Source: CAZOWL01 sp964583605 (GTDB taxonomy: Bacteria > Pseudomonadota > Gammaproteobacteria > Chromatiales > Chromatiaceae). From it: a DNA stretch of 64,000 nucleotides. The position numbers and the translations under genes are program-made. The notes under the pieces were generated by a model. It worked only from the letters and a program-made list of their open reading frames with translations, did not search any database and had not been told where the DNA came from. The stretch lies in contig CAZOWL010000001.1 of NCBI GenBank assembly GCA_964583605.1, positions 186,001-250,000 of the forward strand, read 5' to 3'. Positions 1 to 8,060 of this stretch are shown in pieces; the stretch's first letter is position 1; each line of letters begins with the position of its first letter.

Positions 1-2
1 TA

Positions 3-83
3 TGGGCCGAGGCCGCGAGCCTGACGGGACAGAGCCAAGAGGGCTATCAAGCAGCTACGGAAAGCAACGTCACAATAGGCTAG
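3..83 (+). CDS. possible 3' end of an unidentified protein (partial)
   Basis: The frame beginning at base 3 is open from the window edge to a TAG at 81-83 and reads 26 plausible residues ending ATESNVTIG. A strong intrinsic terminator lies about 50 bases downstream, which is what one expects after a real gene end. The piece is too short to assign to a family. The competing frame starting at base 2 is arginine-rich, runs through the terminator and looks non-coding. Confidence 0.3.
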   Translation, partial: WAEAASLTGQSQEGYQAATESNVTIG

Positions 84-131
84 AGCGCCGCCGAAGCACG
101 CACAGCTTCTCCTCCCCGCAATACGGGCTTC

Positions 132-168
132 ACCCCCGCCGCCGCTCGGCAGTGGGGGTTCCTTTTTT
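132..168 (+). terminator. intrinsic terminator
   Basis: ACCCCC pairs with GGGGGT and inside it GCCG pairs with CGGC around a five-base loop, leaving a small AGT bulge. A run of six T (163-168) follows. It would end transcription of whatever gene stops near base 83, and it isolates maeB from upstream readthrough. Confidence 0.75.
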
Positions 169-519
169 GCCGTCCCTTCCTCCGGTAATGCTAAACGGAC
201 GACAGCCCCACCCCATGCTACGGGCGCGGTCAAGCGCGCGCACTGCCGCGCCGCTCCGCGAGCCAGGGCCGATGTCGAGGTTGGCCCTGCTGGCCCGAGC
301 GTGAAGCCGGGCTCAAATCTACCGCACCGACGCGGACAGTCTTCGCGCGAGTACAATGCCGATGTGATGAGTCCGCGAGGGCCTTCCCGAGAGGGACGGT
401 CGCGCACAGCCATGGTGAAGCCGCAAGACGCGGCTAGCCCGATTACCCGGGAAGGCCGGCATTCACTTCTGGCTCCTTCAGCACCGCGCCTGCCCCTTAG
501 TCCACGGAGACGACATGCT
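169..519. other. intergenic region upstream of maeB
   Basis: About 350 bases without a convincing gene. The maeB frame stays open upstream to 301, but the extra 73 codons are rich in Arg, Ser and Pro and unlike a malic enzyme N-terminus. A short GTCC-GCGA-GGGC hairpin (371-382) is the only structure noticed. The maeB promoter should lie here, but no clear -35/-10 pair was identified. Confidence 0.5.
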
Positions 520-2781
520 ATGCCGGACGAGCTGTACGCAAGTGCCCTTGCCTACCATCGCGAGCCCAAGCCGGGCAAATTGGAGATCCGGGCGACCAAG
601 CCCTTAGCCAACCAGCGCGACCTGGCCCTCGCGTACTCACCAGGGGTGGCCGCCGCCTGTCGTGAGATTATCCGCGACCCCCAAGCGGCCTCCGACTACA
701 CGCTTCGCGGCAATCTGGTCGCTGTCGTCACAAACGGCACGGCCGTGCTTGGCCTCGGAGCTGTCGGCGCGCTGGCAGCCAAGCCAGTCATGGAGGGCAA
801 AGCGGTCCTGTTCAAGCAGTTCGCCGACATCGACGTATTCGACATCGAGATCGACGAGCCCGAGCCAGCATTATTCGTCGATACGGTAGCACGGCTCGAG
901 CCGACGTTCGGGGCAATCAACCTGGAAGACATCAAAGCCCCCGATTGTTTCGTCATCGAGCAGGCCCTCAAGGAGCGCGTGAACATCCCCGTCCTGCACG
1001 ACGATCAGCACGGCACCGCGATCGTGGTTGGGGCTGCGGTGCTGAACGCCCTGCGCATCGTCGGCAAGGACATCAGTCGCACCCGCCTCGTGACCGCTGG
1101 CGCCGGGGCCGCCGCGTTGGCCTGTCTAAATCTCCTGGTCGAGCTCGGACTCCGCCCAGAGAATATTCTCGTCACGGATATCGCTGGTGTCGTCTACCGT
1201 GGTCGCATCGAAGAGATGGACCCCTATAAGGAGCGCTTCGCGCAGGAGACGAGTCATCGCACCCTCGCCGAGGCCTTGGAAGGTGCCGACATCTTCCTGG
1301 GGCTGTCGACTGGTGACATCCTGGACCCAGGCTGGCTCTCTTCCATGGCGCCCCAGCCGATCATCTTCGCGTTAGCGAACCCGGTCCCCGAGATCATGCC
1401 CGATCTAGCGAAGGCCGTTCGCCCAGACGCGATCATCGCCACCGGGCGTACAGATTTTCCCAACCAAGTCAACAACGTCTTATGTTTTCCGTTCATCTTT
1501 CGCGGTGCGTTGGACTGCGGCGCCCGCGAGATCAACGAACCGATGAAGATCGCCTGCGTGCGCGCCATCGCCGAGCTCGCTCAGGTTGAGACGACTGACA
1601 TCGTGCGCTCCGCCTATGGGGGCATGAGCCTGCGGTTCGGGCCCGATTACCTGATCCCGAAGCCTTTCGACCCACGCCTGATGGAGTACCTTGCCCCCGC
1701 CGTGGCGCGCGCCGCAATGGAGTCCGGCGTGGCCAGCCGTCCGATCGCCGATCTCGATGCCTACCGTCAAAGCCTGCAGCAACGCGTGTTTCGTACGGCG
1801 TTGACGATGAAGCCGGTCTTCGATCTCGCCCGCGAGGAGGTGCGCCGCGTCGTCTATGCCGAAGGCGAGCAACCCCGCGTGCTCGAGGTCGCCCGAGAGG
1901 CGGTGCTGCAAGGGATCGCACGGCCCATTCTCGTCGGCCGCTCGAAGGTCATCACGGCGCGCATCGCCGAGCTAGGACTCCGCCTGCGACCGGGTGTCGA
2001 CGTCGATCTGCTGGATCCCGCCGACAACCCGAGCTTCGAGAGCCACTGCGCAGCCTTCTATTCCAGCGTCAAGCGCCTCGGCTATACACCCCAAGAGGCC
2101 AGCGAGACTGTCCGACGCGACGCCACCGTGCTCGCGGCCACCTTGCTTCGCACCGGCGAGGCCGACGCTATGATCTGCGGCACCGTTGGGCGCTATCTGA
2201 GGCACCTGCGCCACGTCGAGGACATTATCGGTAAGGCCCCCGGCGTCCATCGGCTGACGTCGATGAACGCCGTCGTCATGCACGCCGGCGCGCTGTTCAT
2301 CGCCGACACTTATGTTCAAGAAGACCCTGACGCCGCAGATCTCGCGGAGATCGCCAGGCTCTGCGCGCAACAGGTGCGCCGGTTCGGGATCGAGCCGAAG
2401 GTCGCGCTGCTCTCGCATTCGAATTTCGGCAGCCACGACACACCATCGGCGGCCAAGATGCGCGACGCCCTATGGCTCTTGCGGGGGCTGGAGCCAGAGT
2501 TGGAGGTGGAGGGCGAGATGCACGCCAATCTCGCCCTAGAGGAAGGCCTGCGCCTGGCACGTTTCCCGGGCTCGCGCCTCACCGGGCGTGCGAACCTGTT
2601 GATCATGCCAAATCAGGATGCCGCCAATATCGCCTTCAACCTCCTGCAGGTCCTCGGCGAAGGGACTGTGATCGGACCAATCTTGCTCGGCGCGGCGAAG
2701 CCCGTGCACATCGTCACGCCGAGCGCCGGCGTGCGCGCGCTTCTCAACATGACGGCCCTGGCCGCAGTGCAACGCCCGTAG
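520..2781 (+). CDS. maeB: NADP-dependent malic enzyme, MaeB type with phosphotransacetylase-like C-terminus
   Basis: 753 residues. It should decarboxylate malate to pyruvate with reduction of NADP, linking the TCA cycle to pyruvate and NADPH supply. The N-terminus carries the malic-enzyme signature (YHREPKPGKL, then NQRDLALAYSPG), followed by a nucleotide-binding glycine run (TAGAGAAALA). From about residue 432 to the end it matches the phosphotransacetylase-like domain (EGEQPRVLEVA onward) that marks the long MaeB class, where it serves regulation by acetyl-CoA rather than catalysis. The ATG at 520 has GGAG about ten bases upstream and begins exactly where the family begins, so the longer frame from 301 is rejected. 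Cytoplasmic. It is followed by a hairpin shared with the convergent gene. Confidence 0.95.
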   Translation: MPDELYASALAYHREPKPGKLEIRATKPLANQRDLALAYSPGVAAACREIIRDPQAASDYTLRGNLVAVVTNGTAVLGLGAVGALAAKPVMEGKAVLFKQFADIDVFDIEIDEPEPALFVDTVARLEPTFGAINLEDIKAPDCFVIEQALKERVNIPVLHDDQHGTAIVVGAAVLNALRIVGKDISRTRLVTAGAGAAALACLNLLVELGLRPENILVTDIAGVVYRGRIEEMDPYKERFAQETSHRTLAEALEGADIFLGLSTGDILDPGWLSSMAPQPIIFALANPVPEIMPDLAKAVRPDAIIATGRTDFPNQVNNVLCFPFIFRGALDCGAREINEPMKIACVRAIAELAQVETTDIVRSAYGGMSLRFGPDYLIPKPFDPRLMEYLAPAVARAAMESGVASRPIADLDAYRQSLQQRVFRTALTMKPVFDLAREEVRRVVYAEGEQPRVLEVAREAVLQGIARPILVGRSKVITARIAELGLRLRPGVDVDLLDPADNPSFESHCAAFYSSVKRLGYTPQEASETVRRDATVLAATLLRTGEADAMICGTVGRYLRHLRHVEDIIGKAPGVHRLTSMNAVVMHAGALFIADTYVQEDPDAADLAEIARLCAQQVRRFGIEPKVALLSHSNFGSHDTPSAAKMRDALWLLRGLEPELEVEGEMHANLALEEGLRLARFPGSRLTGRANLLIMPNQDAANIAFNLLQVLGEGTVIGPILLGAAKPVHIVTPSAGVRALLNMTALAAVQRP

Positions 2782-2823
2782 AGAACATGCGACAGAGCCA
2801 CCACTGGAAAGAGCGCCAAGTGC

Positions 2824-2850
2824 GCGCCCTGGCACGAGCGGCCAGGGCGC
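2824..2850. terminator. bidirectional hairpin between convergent genes
   Basis: A perfect 10-bp stem (GCGCCCTGGC with GCCAGGGCGC) around a seven-base loop sits between the end of maeB (2781) and the end of the minus-strand membrane protein (2875). No long T-run follows on either side, so it may be a weak terminator or an mRNA 3' stabiliser. Confidence 0.55.
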
Positions 2851-2874
2851 GTTCAGCCTTTGGACCAATCCGGA

Positions 2875-3525
2875 TCAATGCCTAGGCCGCAACAGATCGA
2901 TGACCGCCGTCAGCACAAAGGCAGCCACGGCTCCTCCGATCAGAATCGCGTCTTCATGCTTGAGATAGCCCTCGACGAGGGTCGTATCGATCGACCCAGT
3001 CTCAAGCAGACCCTGACTCAGCAAGCCGGCTGCCACAACGTAGAGCCCAAGAATGAACATTCGCCCATCAAGATGGAGACCGGCCAGGAAACAGCCCAGC
3101 CCCAACAGATAGATGATGACCAGGTCCACGCTGCGATAATCGAGCTCGAGGTGACCCTGATGCAGCAAGAGTAGGTACAGGATGCCGATCAACGCGCCCC
3201 AGTGCAGGAGCGCTTTGATCAGATAGCCAAGGATTCCGCCTCCGCCCTTCTTGCTACGGCTCCAGCCCGCCAGGATCGCGATGACCGCAACAATCGCAAC
3301 AACGAGCTCCCAATAGGGCACGGCGGCCTCGGCGTTCGCTGCCATGTAGAGAATCCCCCCGGCCACCAAGGCGTAGAGCAGGGCATAGGTCACCAGCTCC
3401 CATAGCCGGCCATGCAGGCTCTTGCGGGCGGCCCGCTTGGCGGACGCAGCGGCAGTGTTAGAGGTCGATGCTTCGCTCGACTCGGCAGCAGCCGTGTTGG
3501 TGGACGTATCGCTGGATTCGGACAC
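2875..3525 (-). CDS. multi-pass membrane protein of unknown function
   Basis: 216 residues from a GTG preceded by GAGGGGGG at good spacing; the nine extra codons upstream (to a TTG at 3552) are less likely. The first ~35 residues are rich in Ser, Thr, Ala and Glu (low complexity, probably cytoplasmic), followed by a basic stretch and about five or six hydrophobic segments with short loops (YALLYALVAGGILYM; LVVAIVAVIAILAGW; LIGILYLLLL; LVIIYLLGLGCFLAG; FILGLYVVAAGLL; IGGAVAAFVLTAVI). No catalytic motif was seen. It stands alone, convergent with maeB. It could be a small integral-membrane scaffold or stress protein, but the sequence does not say which. Confidence 0.75.
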   Translation of the reverse strand: MSESSDTSTNTAAAESSEASTSNTAAASAKRAARKSLHGRLWELVTYALLYALVAGGILYMAANAEAAVPYWELVVAIVAVIAILAGWSRSKKGGGGILGYLIKALLHWGALIGILYLLLLHQGHLELDYRSVDLVIIYLLGLGCFLAGLHLDGRMFILGLYVVAAGLLSQGLLETGSIDTTLVEGYLKHEDAILIGGAVAAFVLTAVIDLLRPRH

Positions 3526-3805
3526 GAGTAACCCCCCTCTGTATGTTTCCAAAAGTGGCTAAAAGTCATTGCATAGGCCATGCGTCTGAGCATCGTAGCC
3601 AAAATCCGGTCCGTCCCGCCGAGCCTGGATCCCCGCAGGGCATAACCGCCTCAGGCACCCCACGCCCTGCCAGCCGCCGGAACGCGCCGCTATCTTACCC
3701 CTGATGCGCGCTTCTTCCCACTTGCACAGGGGTATTTCTGCGATTCGTCGCCCGGCCAGCTGCGACGCGTTGAACCAGTTCACCTAATCCATATGCAAAA
3801 CGGGA

Positions 3806-3834
3806 TTGACTTACGCATCGGTAATTAAGAAAAT
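3806..3834 (+). promoter_or_regulatory. candidate sigma70-type promoter
   Basis: TTGACT at 3806-3811, a 17-base spacer and GAAAAT at 3829-3834 (four of six matches to TATAAT) in a locally AT-rich stretch. It points toward a terminator about 70-100 bases downstream with no gene between, which suggests a short non-coding transcript. Confidence 0.35.
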
Positions 3835-3902
3835 AGCGATGTGCCGAATCGCAGTTACAGTGGTTTGGCACACTCCTCCATCCTCCTTTGGTGGTATTTT
3901 GT

Positions 3903-3930
3903 GGCGCGGCATCCTCGTCGCGCCTTTTTT
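3903..3930 (+). terminator. intrinsic terminator
   Basis: GGCGCG (3903-3908) pairs with CGCGCC (3919-3924) around a ten-base loop, followed by six T (3925-3930). No + strand gene precedes it, so it may end a small RNA started near 3841. Confidence 0.65.
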
Positions 3931-3975
3931 CTTGGAAGCGGTCTCAACTAACGCCGCGGCACCTGTTGCCTTTCT

Positions 3976-4998
3976 CTAGGCCGTCTCTTGGATCCGTACG
4001 GGCATTAAGGTTCGCAAGAGCAGCCTCAAGTGACGCCCTCGCGGCCTGGTCCTTGCTGCCTGAGCCAATGACTTCCAGGCATCTGCGCGGCGGCCATGAC
4101 AAAACTCTTGGTAGGCCCTGTCGAACCAAGCTCGCTCACAAGCATCCTTGATTTCTGGTAGCCACCCTCGGAGCTCGTCGATATTGTGCGCCGCGAGCAG
4201 GAGATGCTCCGCGATGTCAAGCCTCGATTGCGCGCTGTCGCCCTGCTTCTCGCTAACCGAATAGTACCCTTGCCGATCACAACGCTGCAGATACAAGGGC
4301 TCGTTGATCAAGGCCGTTCGGCAAATGGCTGCCGCGTACATCGCCCATTCCGATTCGCGCAGCGGTGGCCGCAGACACGCCATTGCTTGCTCATCCGAGC
4401 TCACCGTGGCGTCTAAACGGTAGACTCTGCGGCGTAATGTGCTGACCTCGTTCCATACATGCTTGTATTGTAAGGACCGCTGGAACGCCATAGGCACTGA
4501 CCTCAGCAAGGCGCCCAGGAGGCCAGGCCCGAAATGGAGCACAGTCGCCCCAACCTCGGTCGAGTCAACCGTTTCGATCACTCGAAGCAACGCATCGCCC
4601 GTCTGCACCTCGTCGAAATCTGTCGCTCTCTCGCCGAACCCCTTGACGCCGAGAAAGACGAGCTCCAGAGAGGGCTCAGCTCGCAATTCCGTGAGCGCAC
4701 GTTCCAAGGCGTTCGGAGCCAACAGATCGTCGTCGTCGAGATGCGTGACCACCTCGCCACTGGCCGCCTGAACCCCTTGATCTCGCGCGACAGGTTGTCT
4801 GCGCGGCCGCTCGTTTCGAAGAACGCGAACGCGCCCTCCAAACCGAAATGTCAACCGATCAGCATCCATCGGGGGCTGAGAGCCATCATCCACAACGATG
4901 ACTTCCCAATCCGGATAAGACTGCTGGCAAACGCTTTCGATCGCCTCCTGCAACAAGGCAGGGCGGTTGTGAGACGGGATGATGACGGAGATCTTCAT
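3976..4998 (-). CDS. family 2 glycosyltransferase
   Basis: 340 residues. The N-terminus has the GT-A fold pattern of family GT2: a first strand and turn (MKISVIIPSHNRP), the nucleotide-binding VVDDGS motif near residue 36, and an acidic HLDDDD cluster near residue 86 for the metal and sugar nucleotide. The C-terminal third is helical and unlike any specific subgroup I recognise, so donor and acceptor are unknown. Cell-surface polysaccharide or protein glycosylation is the usual role. The ATG at 4998 is chosen because the fold begins there; an upstream TTG at 5025 adds nine residues. No glycan cluster surrounds it, and a ~200-base gap separates it from queA. Confidence 0.85.
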   Translation of the reverse strand: MKISVIIPSHNRPALLQEAIESVCQQSYPDWEVIVVDDGSQPPMDADRLTFRFGGRVRVLRNERPRRQPVARDQGVQAASGEVVTHLDDDDLLAPNALERALTELRAEPSLELVFLGVKGFGERATDFDEVQTGDALLRVIETVDSTEVGATVLHFGPGLLGALLRSVPMAFQRSLQYKHVWNEVSTLRRRVYRLDATVSSDEQAMACLRPPLRESEWAMYAAAICRTALINEPLYLQRCDRQGYYSVSEKQGDSAQSRLDIAEHLLLAAHNIDELRGWLPEIKDACERAWFDRAYQEFCHGRRADAWKSLAQAARTRPRGRHLRLLLRTLMPVRIQETA

Positions 4999-5214
4999 AG
5001 AGGGACTAGCGATCAAACACCCCAATCAGATGTGCCAAGCTTGGTCGTGACAACCGCTCGCATCAACCGAAAATGCTGCAACGGGAAGGGGGAAACGGCG
5101 CGACGCTACCATCGCATGTACCCGCCGGCAAGGCGAATCGTGCCGCCGGCATCCCGTTCGGTGGTCTGCCGCTTGTAGCGGCCACCTGCTCGGCGCCAAT
5201 GCCTGCCGCGGCCG

Positions 5215-6249
5215 CTACGACGATATATCGCGCCGCGTCAAGAACATCGCATCGCCATAGCTAAAAAAACGGTACCTTTGCTCAACTGCATGGCGATAGG
5301 CTGCCATGACCGGCTCGTAGCCGGCGAAGGCGCTGACCAGCATCAAGAGCGTCGATTCGGGCAGGTGAAAATTCGTGATCATCCCCTCGACAGCCCGGAA
5401 TCGATACCCGGGCCGGATGAAGAGCCGGCTCTCACCGCGATAGGGCCTGATCTCCCCGCCAGCAGCCGCCGTCTCGAGGCTCCGTACCGTCGTCGTGCCA
5501 ACCGCCAGGACCCGCCCGCCCGCCGCCCGCGTCTCACGTACCTGAGCGCAGACAGAGGCATCGACCTCCAGCCACTCGGCGTGCATCCTATGCTCCTCGA
5601 GTCGCTTGACGCGAACCGGCTGGAAGGTTCCGGCACCGACATGCAAGGTCACATGCGCCGAGCGAACGCCCATCCCCGCCAGCCGGGCCAACATCGCCCG
5701 ATCAAAGTGCAAACCGGCGGTGGGTGCCGCGACCGCGCCGGCGCGGCACGCATAGACGGTCTGATACCGCTCCCGATCGACATCCTCATCGGGCCTTGCA
5801 ATATATGGCGGCAAGGGCACATGCCCCGAGCGGGACATCAAGGCATCGAGCTCCTCGTCAGGCGAGACGATGTGAAACAGCTCTCCCTCTCGGTCGGCAA
5901 CGCGCAACACACCGCCGCCCTCGATGTCCAACCGCGTCTGGGCCCGCAGCGACCGGCCCGGACGGCAATGGCCCAAGGCCTCGCGTCGCCCGAGCAGACG
6001 CTCGATCAAGATCTCTACCCGCCCGCCGGTTTCCTTGCGCGCATACAGCCGCGCGCGCATGACCTGAGTGTCGTTGAAGACCAGCAAGTCCCCCGGATTG
6101 AGCAGCCCCGGTAGCTCGTTGAACTGTCGGTCACTCAGAATCCCAGTGAGGCCATCCAGACACAACAGACGGCTCGCCCAGCGCTCGGCCAACGGCCGTT
6201 GAGCGATCAGCTCATGGGGGAGCTCGAAATAAAAATCCGTGCGACGCAT
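5215..6249 (-). CDS. queA: S-adenosylmethionine:tRNA ribosyltransferase-isomerase QueA
   Basis: 344 residues, the usual QueA length. QueA transfers and isomerises the ribosyl part of S-adenosylmethionine onto preQ1 in tRNA, forming epoxyqueuosine at the wobble base. Family motifs are visible: a start FYFELPHELIAQRP, NPGDLLVFNDTQVMRARL, and TAGLHFD with HVTLHVGAGTFQPV, then ITNFHLPESTLLMLV near the end. The frame is open upstream into a dispersed repeat (6315-6440), but the ATG at 6249 is where QueA proteins begin. The usual partner tgt is not in the window. A GCCGC/GCGGC hairpin (about 5163-5186) follows the stop and could serve as terminator. Confidence 0.95.
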   Translation of the reverse strand: MRRTDFYFELPHELIAQRPLAERWASRLLCLDGLTGILSDRQFNELPGLLNPGDLLVFNDTQVMRARLYARKETGGRVEILIERLLGRREALGHCRPGRSLRAQTRLDIEGGGVLRVADREGELFHIVSPDEELDALMSRSGHVPLPPYIARPDEDVDRERYQTVYACRAGAVAAPTAGLHFDRAMLARLAGMGVRSAHVTLHVGAGTFQPVRVKRLEEHRMHAEWLEVDASVCAQVRETRAAGGRVLAVGTTTVRSLETAAAGGEIRPYRGESRLFIRPGYRFRAVEGMITNFHLPESTLLMLVSAFAGYEPVMAAYRHAVEQRYRFFSYGDAMFLTRRDISS

Positions 6250-6314
6250 CGCGCGCGATGATACCGCACCGCCCGACCGCCGAGCCCCGTCAGCGCGCCT
6301 TTGCCCAGGCATGC

Positions 6315-6440
6315 TAACGATCATGGGACGAGGCAAGCCACCCCGGATGATGAAATGCCGCCTCGTCCCTGATCGTTCCCTCACCCCAACCCTCTCCCAG
6401 AGGGCGAGGGAGCGAAGGTGCTTCGCGATTTTCATGGTAA
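6315..6440 (+). repeat. dispersed palindromic repeat, copy 1
   Basis: First of six copies in the window. The unit has an outer inverted repeat (CGATCATGGGACGAGGC against GCCTCGTCCCTGATCG) followed by a conserved CCCTCACCCCAACCCTCTCC and a short GAGGGCGAGGG arm, ending near TTTCATGGTAA. It lies just upstream of queA and before tRNA-Leu. Confidence 0.85.
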
Positions 6441-6462
6441 AAGGCTATACTGCAGGTCCCGT

Positions 6463-6549
6463 GCCGGGGTGGCGAAACTGGTAGACGCATCAGACTCAAA
6501 ATCTGACGGTGGCGACACCGTGCCGGTTCGAGTCCGGCCCCCGGTACCA
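6463..6549 (+). tRNA. tRNA-Leu (anticodon CAA)
   Basis: An 87-base cloverleaf including an encoded CCA. The acceptor stem GCCGGGG pairs with CCCCGGT (one G-U pair); the D-arm region begins TGGCGAAACTGG; the anticodon stem TCAGA/TCTGA encloses CTCAAAA with anticodon CAA at 6497-6499; a long variable arm (GGTGGCGACACC), typical of leucine tRNAs, is present; and the T arm contains GGTTCGAGTCC. It reads UUG codons. Confidence 0.97.
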
Positions 6550-7007
6550 ATGCGCACATGGGCTCAGGGCAGCCACTCAGCTGCCTGACAGCACCTGCCA
6601 CTCCTACTATCCGCGGTTGCCGCGTCTGCCACGGCGCGGGGCGGAGGTAGCTCGGTCCCCTGTTTCACCTTATGTTGGCGGCTCAAAGCGAGGCGTGAAA
6701 CAGGGTACACGCCCTCATGTCCTCTGATACGAGACCGCTAGACCGGCCATAACCCCGGGGCGCTCGGTTCCCACTGCGATGGACGCCGCTCGTCCGCATC
6801 GCGGCGTGGGTGATGCGGCGCTGCCAGGACAGTCCGCCCGGCCGGTCTGACGATCATGGGACGCGGCGAGCCACCCCAGATGATGAAATGCCGCCTCGTC
6901 CCTGATCGTTCCCTCACCCCAACCCTCTCCCAGAGGGCGAGGGAGCGAAGGCGCTACGCGATTTTCATGGTAACGCTTGGATGCCGCACACAAGACGAGG
7001 AGCTGAG
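6550..7007. other. intergenic region after tRNA-Leu
   Basis: About 460 bases without a credible gene. It contains an 11-bp inverted repeat, CCCTGTTTCAC (6658-6668) with GTGAAACAGGG (6695-6705), which could end tRNA transcription although no T-run follows, and repeat copy 2. Confidence 0.5.
6849..6973 (+). repeat. dispersed palindromic repeat, copy 2
   Basis: Nearly identical to copy 1 and in the same orientation, so copies 1 and 2 form direct repeats about 530 bases apart on either side of tRNA-Leu. It ends 35 bases before the LOG-family gene and may supply part of its leader. Confidence 0.85.
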
Positions 7008-7928
7008 ATGCCACAAGACCACAGCCACCCAACGGCCTTCCCCAGTGCGCGCGATGATGCGGGCACCGCGGCTCATCTGGCCGAGACCACACCTCAGACC
7101 CGCTCCCCATCCCACCGCCTCGCCTACACGGATGCCGAATTCCTGCTGCGCCCCGAGCTGAGGCCCGTGCGGCTGCAGCTCGAGCTCCTCAAGGCCGAGC
7201 TGATCCAGCAGGAGGAGGGGATCCACTCGACCGTCGTGATCTTCGGCAGCACCCGCATCCCGGCCGCCGAGGACGCCGCCGAGCGACTTGCCGCGGCTGA
7301 GGAGGCGGCATGCCGAGACCCCGATGACCCGACGCTCACGCGCCGCGTCGAGATCGCCAGACGGTTGGCCGAAAAGAGCCGCTACTACGACGAGGCACGG
7401 CGTCTGGCTCAGATCATCACGCGAGTGTCCCAGACCAACGGCCACAAGGATTTCGTCGTCGTCACGGGCGGCGGACCCGGTGTCATGGAGGCCGCGAACC
7501 GAGGTGCCGCCGATGTGGGGGGCAAGAGCGTGGGACTCAGCATCGTGCTGCCTCGCGAAGAGCGACCCAATCTCTACGTGACGCCCGAGCTCAGCTTCCA
7601 GTTTCATTACTTTGCGGTCCGCAAGATGCATTTCCTGATGCGCGCCCGCGCACTCGTGGCCTTCCCCGGAGGCTATGGGACGCTCGATGAGCTGTTCGAG
7701 ACACTGACCCTGATCCAGACACGCAAGGTCAAGGCGGTACCCGTGCTGCTCTTCGGCGAGCAGTATTGGCGGCGCATCATCGATTTCGAGGCCCTGGTCG
7801 AAGAAGGCACCATCGATCCAGGAGATCTTGCACTGTTTCGCTATGTCGAGACGGCCGACGAGGCGTGGCGGCAGATTCAGGCCTTCTATGCCTCAGAGAG
7901 CTGCGAGGACACCGATGTGATGATCTAG
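7008..7928 (+). CDS. LOG-family (TIGR00730-like) Rossmann protein, putative nucleotide 5'-monophosphate phosphoribohydrolase
   Basis: 306 residues. Two LOG motifs are clear: GGGPGVMEAANRGA near residue 154 and PGGYGTLDELFE near residue 221. LOG proteins release free bases from nucleotide monophosphates (cytokinin activation in plants, nucleotide salvage in bacteria); the exact substrate here is unknown. Compared with short LOG proteins (~190 residues) it has a ~65-residue N-terminal extension and a helical insert (about residues 85-140), placing it with the longer bacterial subgroup. The ATG at 7008 has GAGGAG six bases upstream; a frame-internal upstream start at 6981 is weaker. Cytoplasmic, probably monocistronic. 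Confidence 0.88.
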   Translation: MPQDHSHPTAFPSARDDAGTAAHLAETTPQTRSPSHRLAYTDAEFLLRPELRPVRLQLELLKAELIQQEEGIHSTVVIFGSTRIPAAEDAAERLAAAEEAACRDPDDPTLTRRVEIARRLAEKSRYYDEARRLAQIITRVSQTNGHKDFVVVTGGGPGVMEAANRGAADVGGKSVGLSIVLPREERPNLYVTPELSFQFHYFAVRKMHFLMRARALVAFPGGYGTLDELFETLTLIQTRKVKAVPVLLFGEQYWRRIIDFEALVEEGTIDPGDLALFRYVETADEAWRQIQAFYASESCEDTDVMI

Positions 7929-8060
7929 CGCAAACGCGCAATCCGTCGGCCGCCAGCATTGAGCGGGCAAATGGATTCACTTTAAGGATCTCATCAACGA
8001 ATGCGGGTGACGCCCTAATCTTGGGCGAGGGCATCAGCCAGCCCGAGGGAGGGCAAGACG

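Larger units (their letters stand above)
3526..3975. other. intergenic region with a possible small RNA
   Basis: 450 bases between two minus-strand genes. No protein-coding frame convinces. It contains a TTGACT box (3806-3811) and a + strand terminator (3903-3930), described separately. Confidence 0.4.

Noticed and set aside
2..304. 100-residue frame at the window start
   Set aside because: Arg- and Pro-rich, runs straight through a strong terminator and has no ribosome site.
361..390. Hammerhead-ribozyme-like core (TGATGAG then a GTCC-GCGA-GGGC stem)
   Set aside because: The required CGAAA after the stem is absent and the first core base differs, so a functional ribozyme is unlikely.
6315..6973. 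Integrated mobile element at tRNA-Leu, bounded by repeat copies 1 and 2
   Set aside because: No integrase and no duplicated tRNA end; the same repeat also occurs far from tRNA genes.
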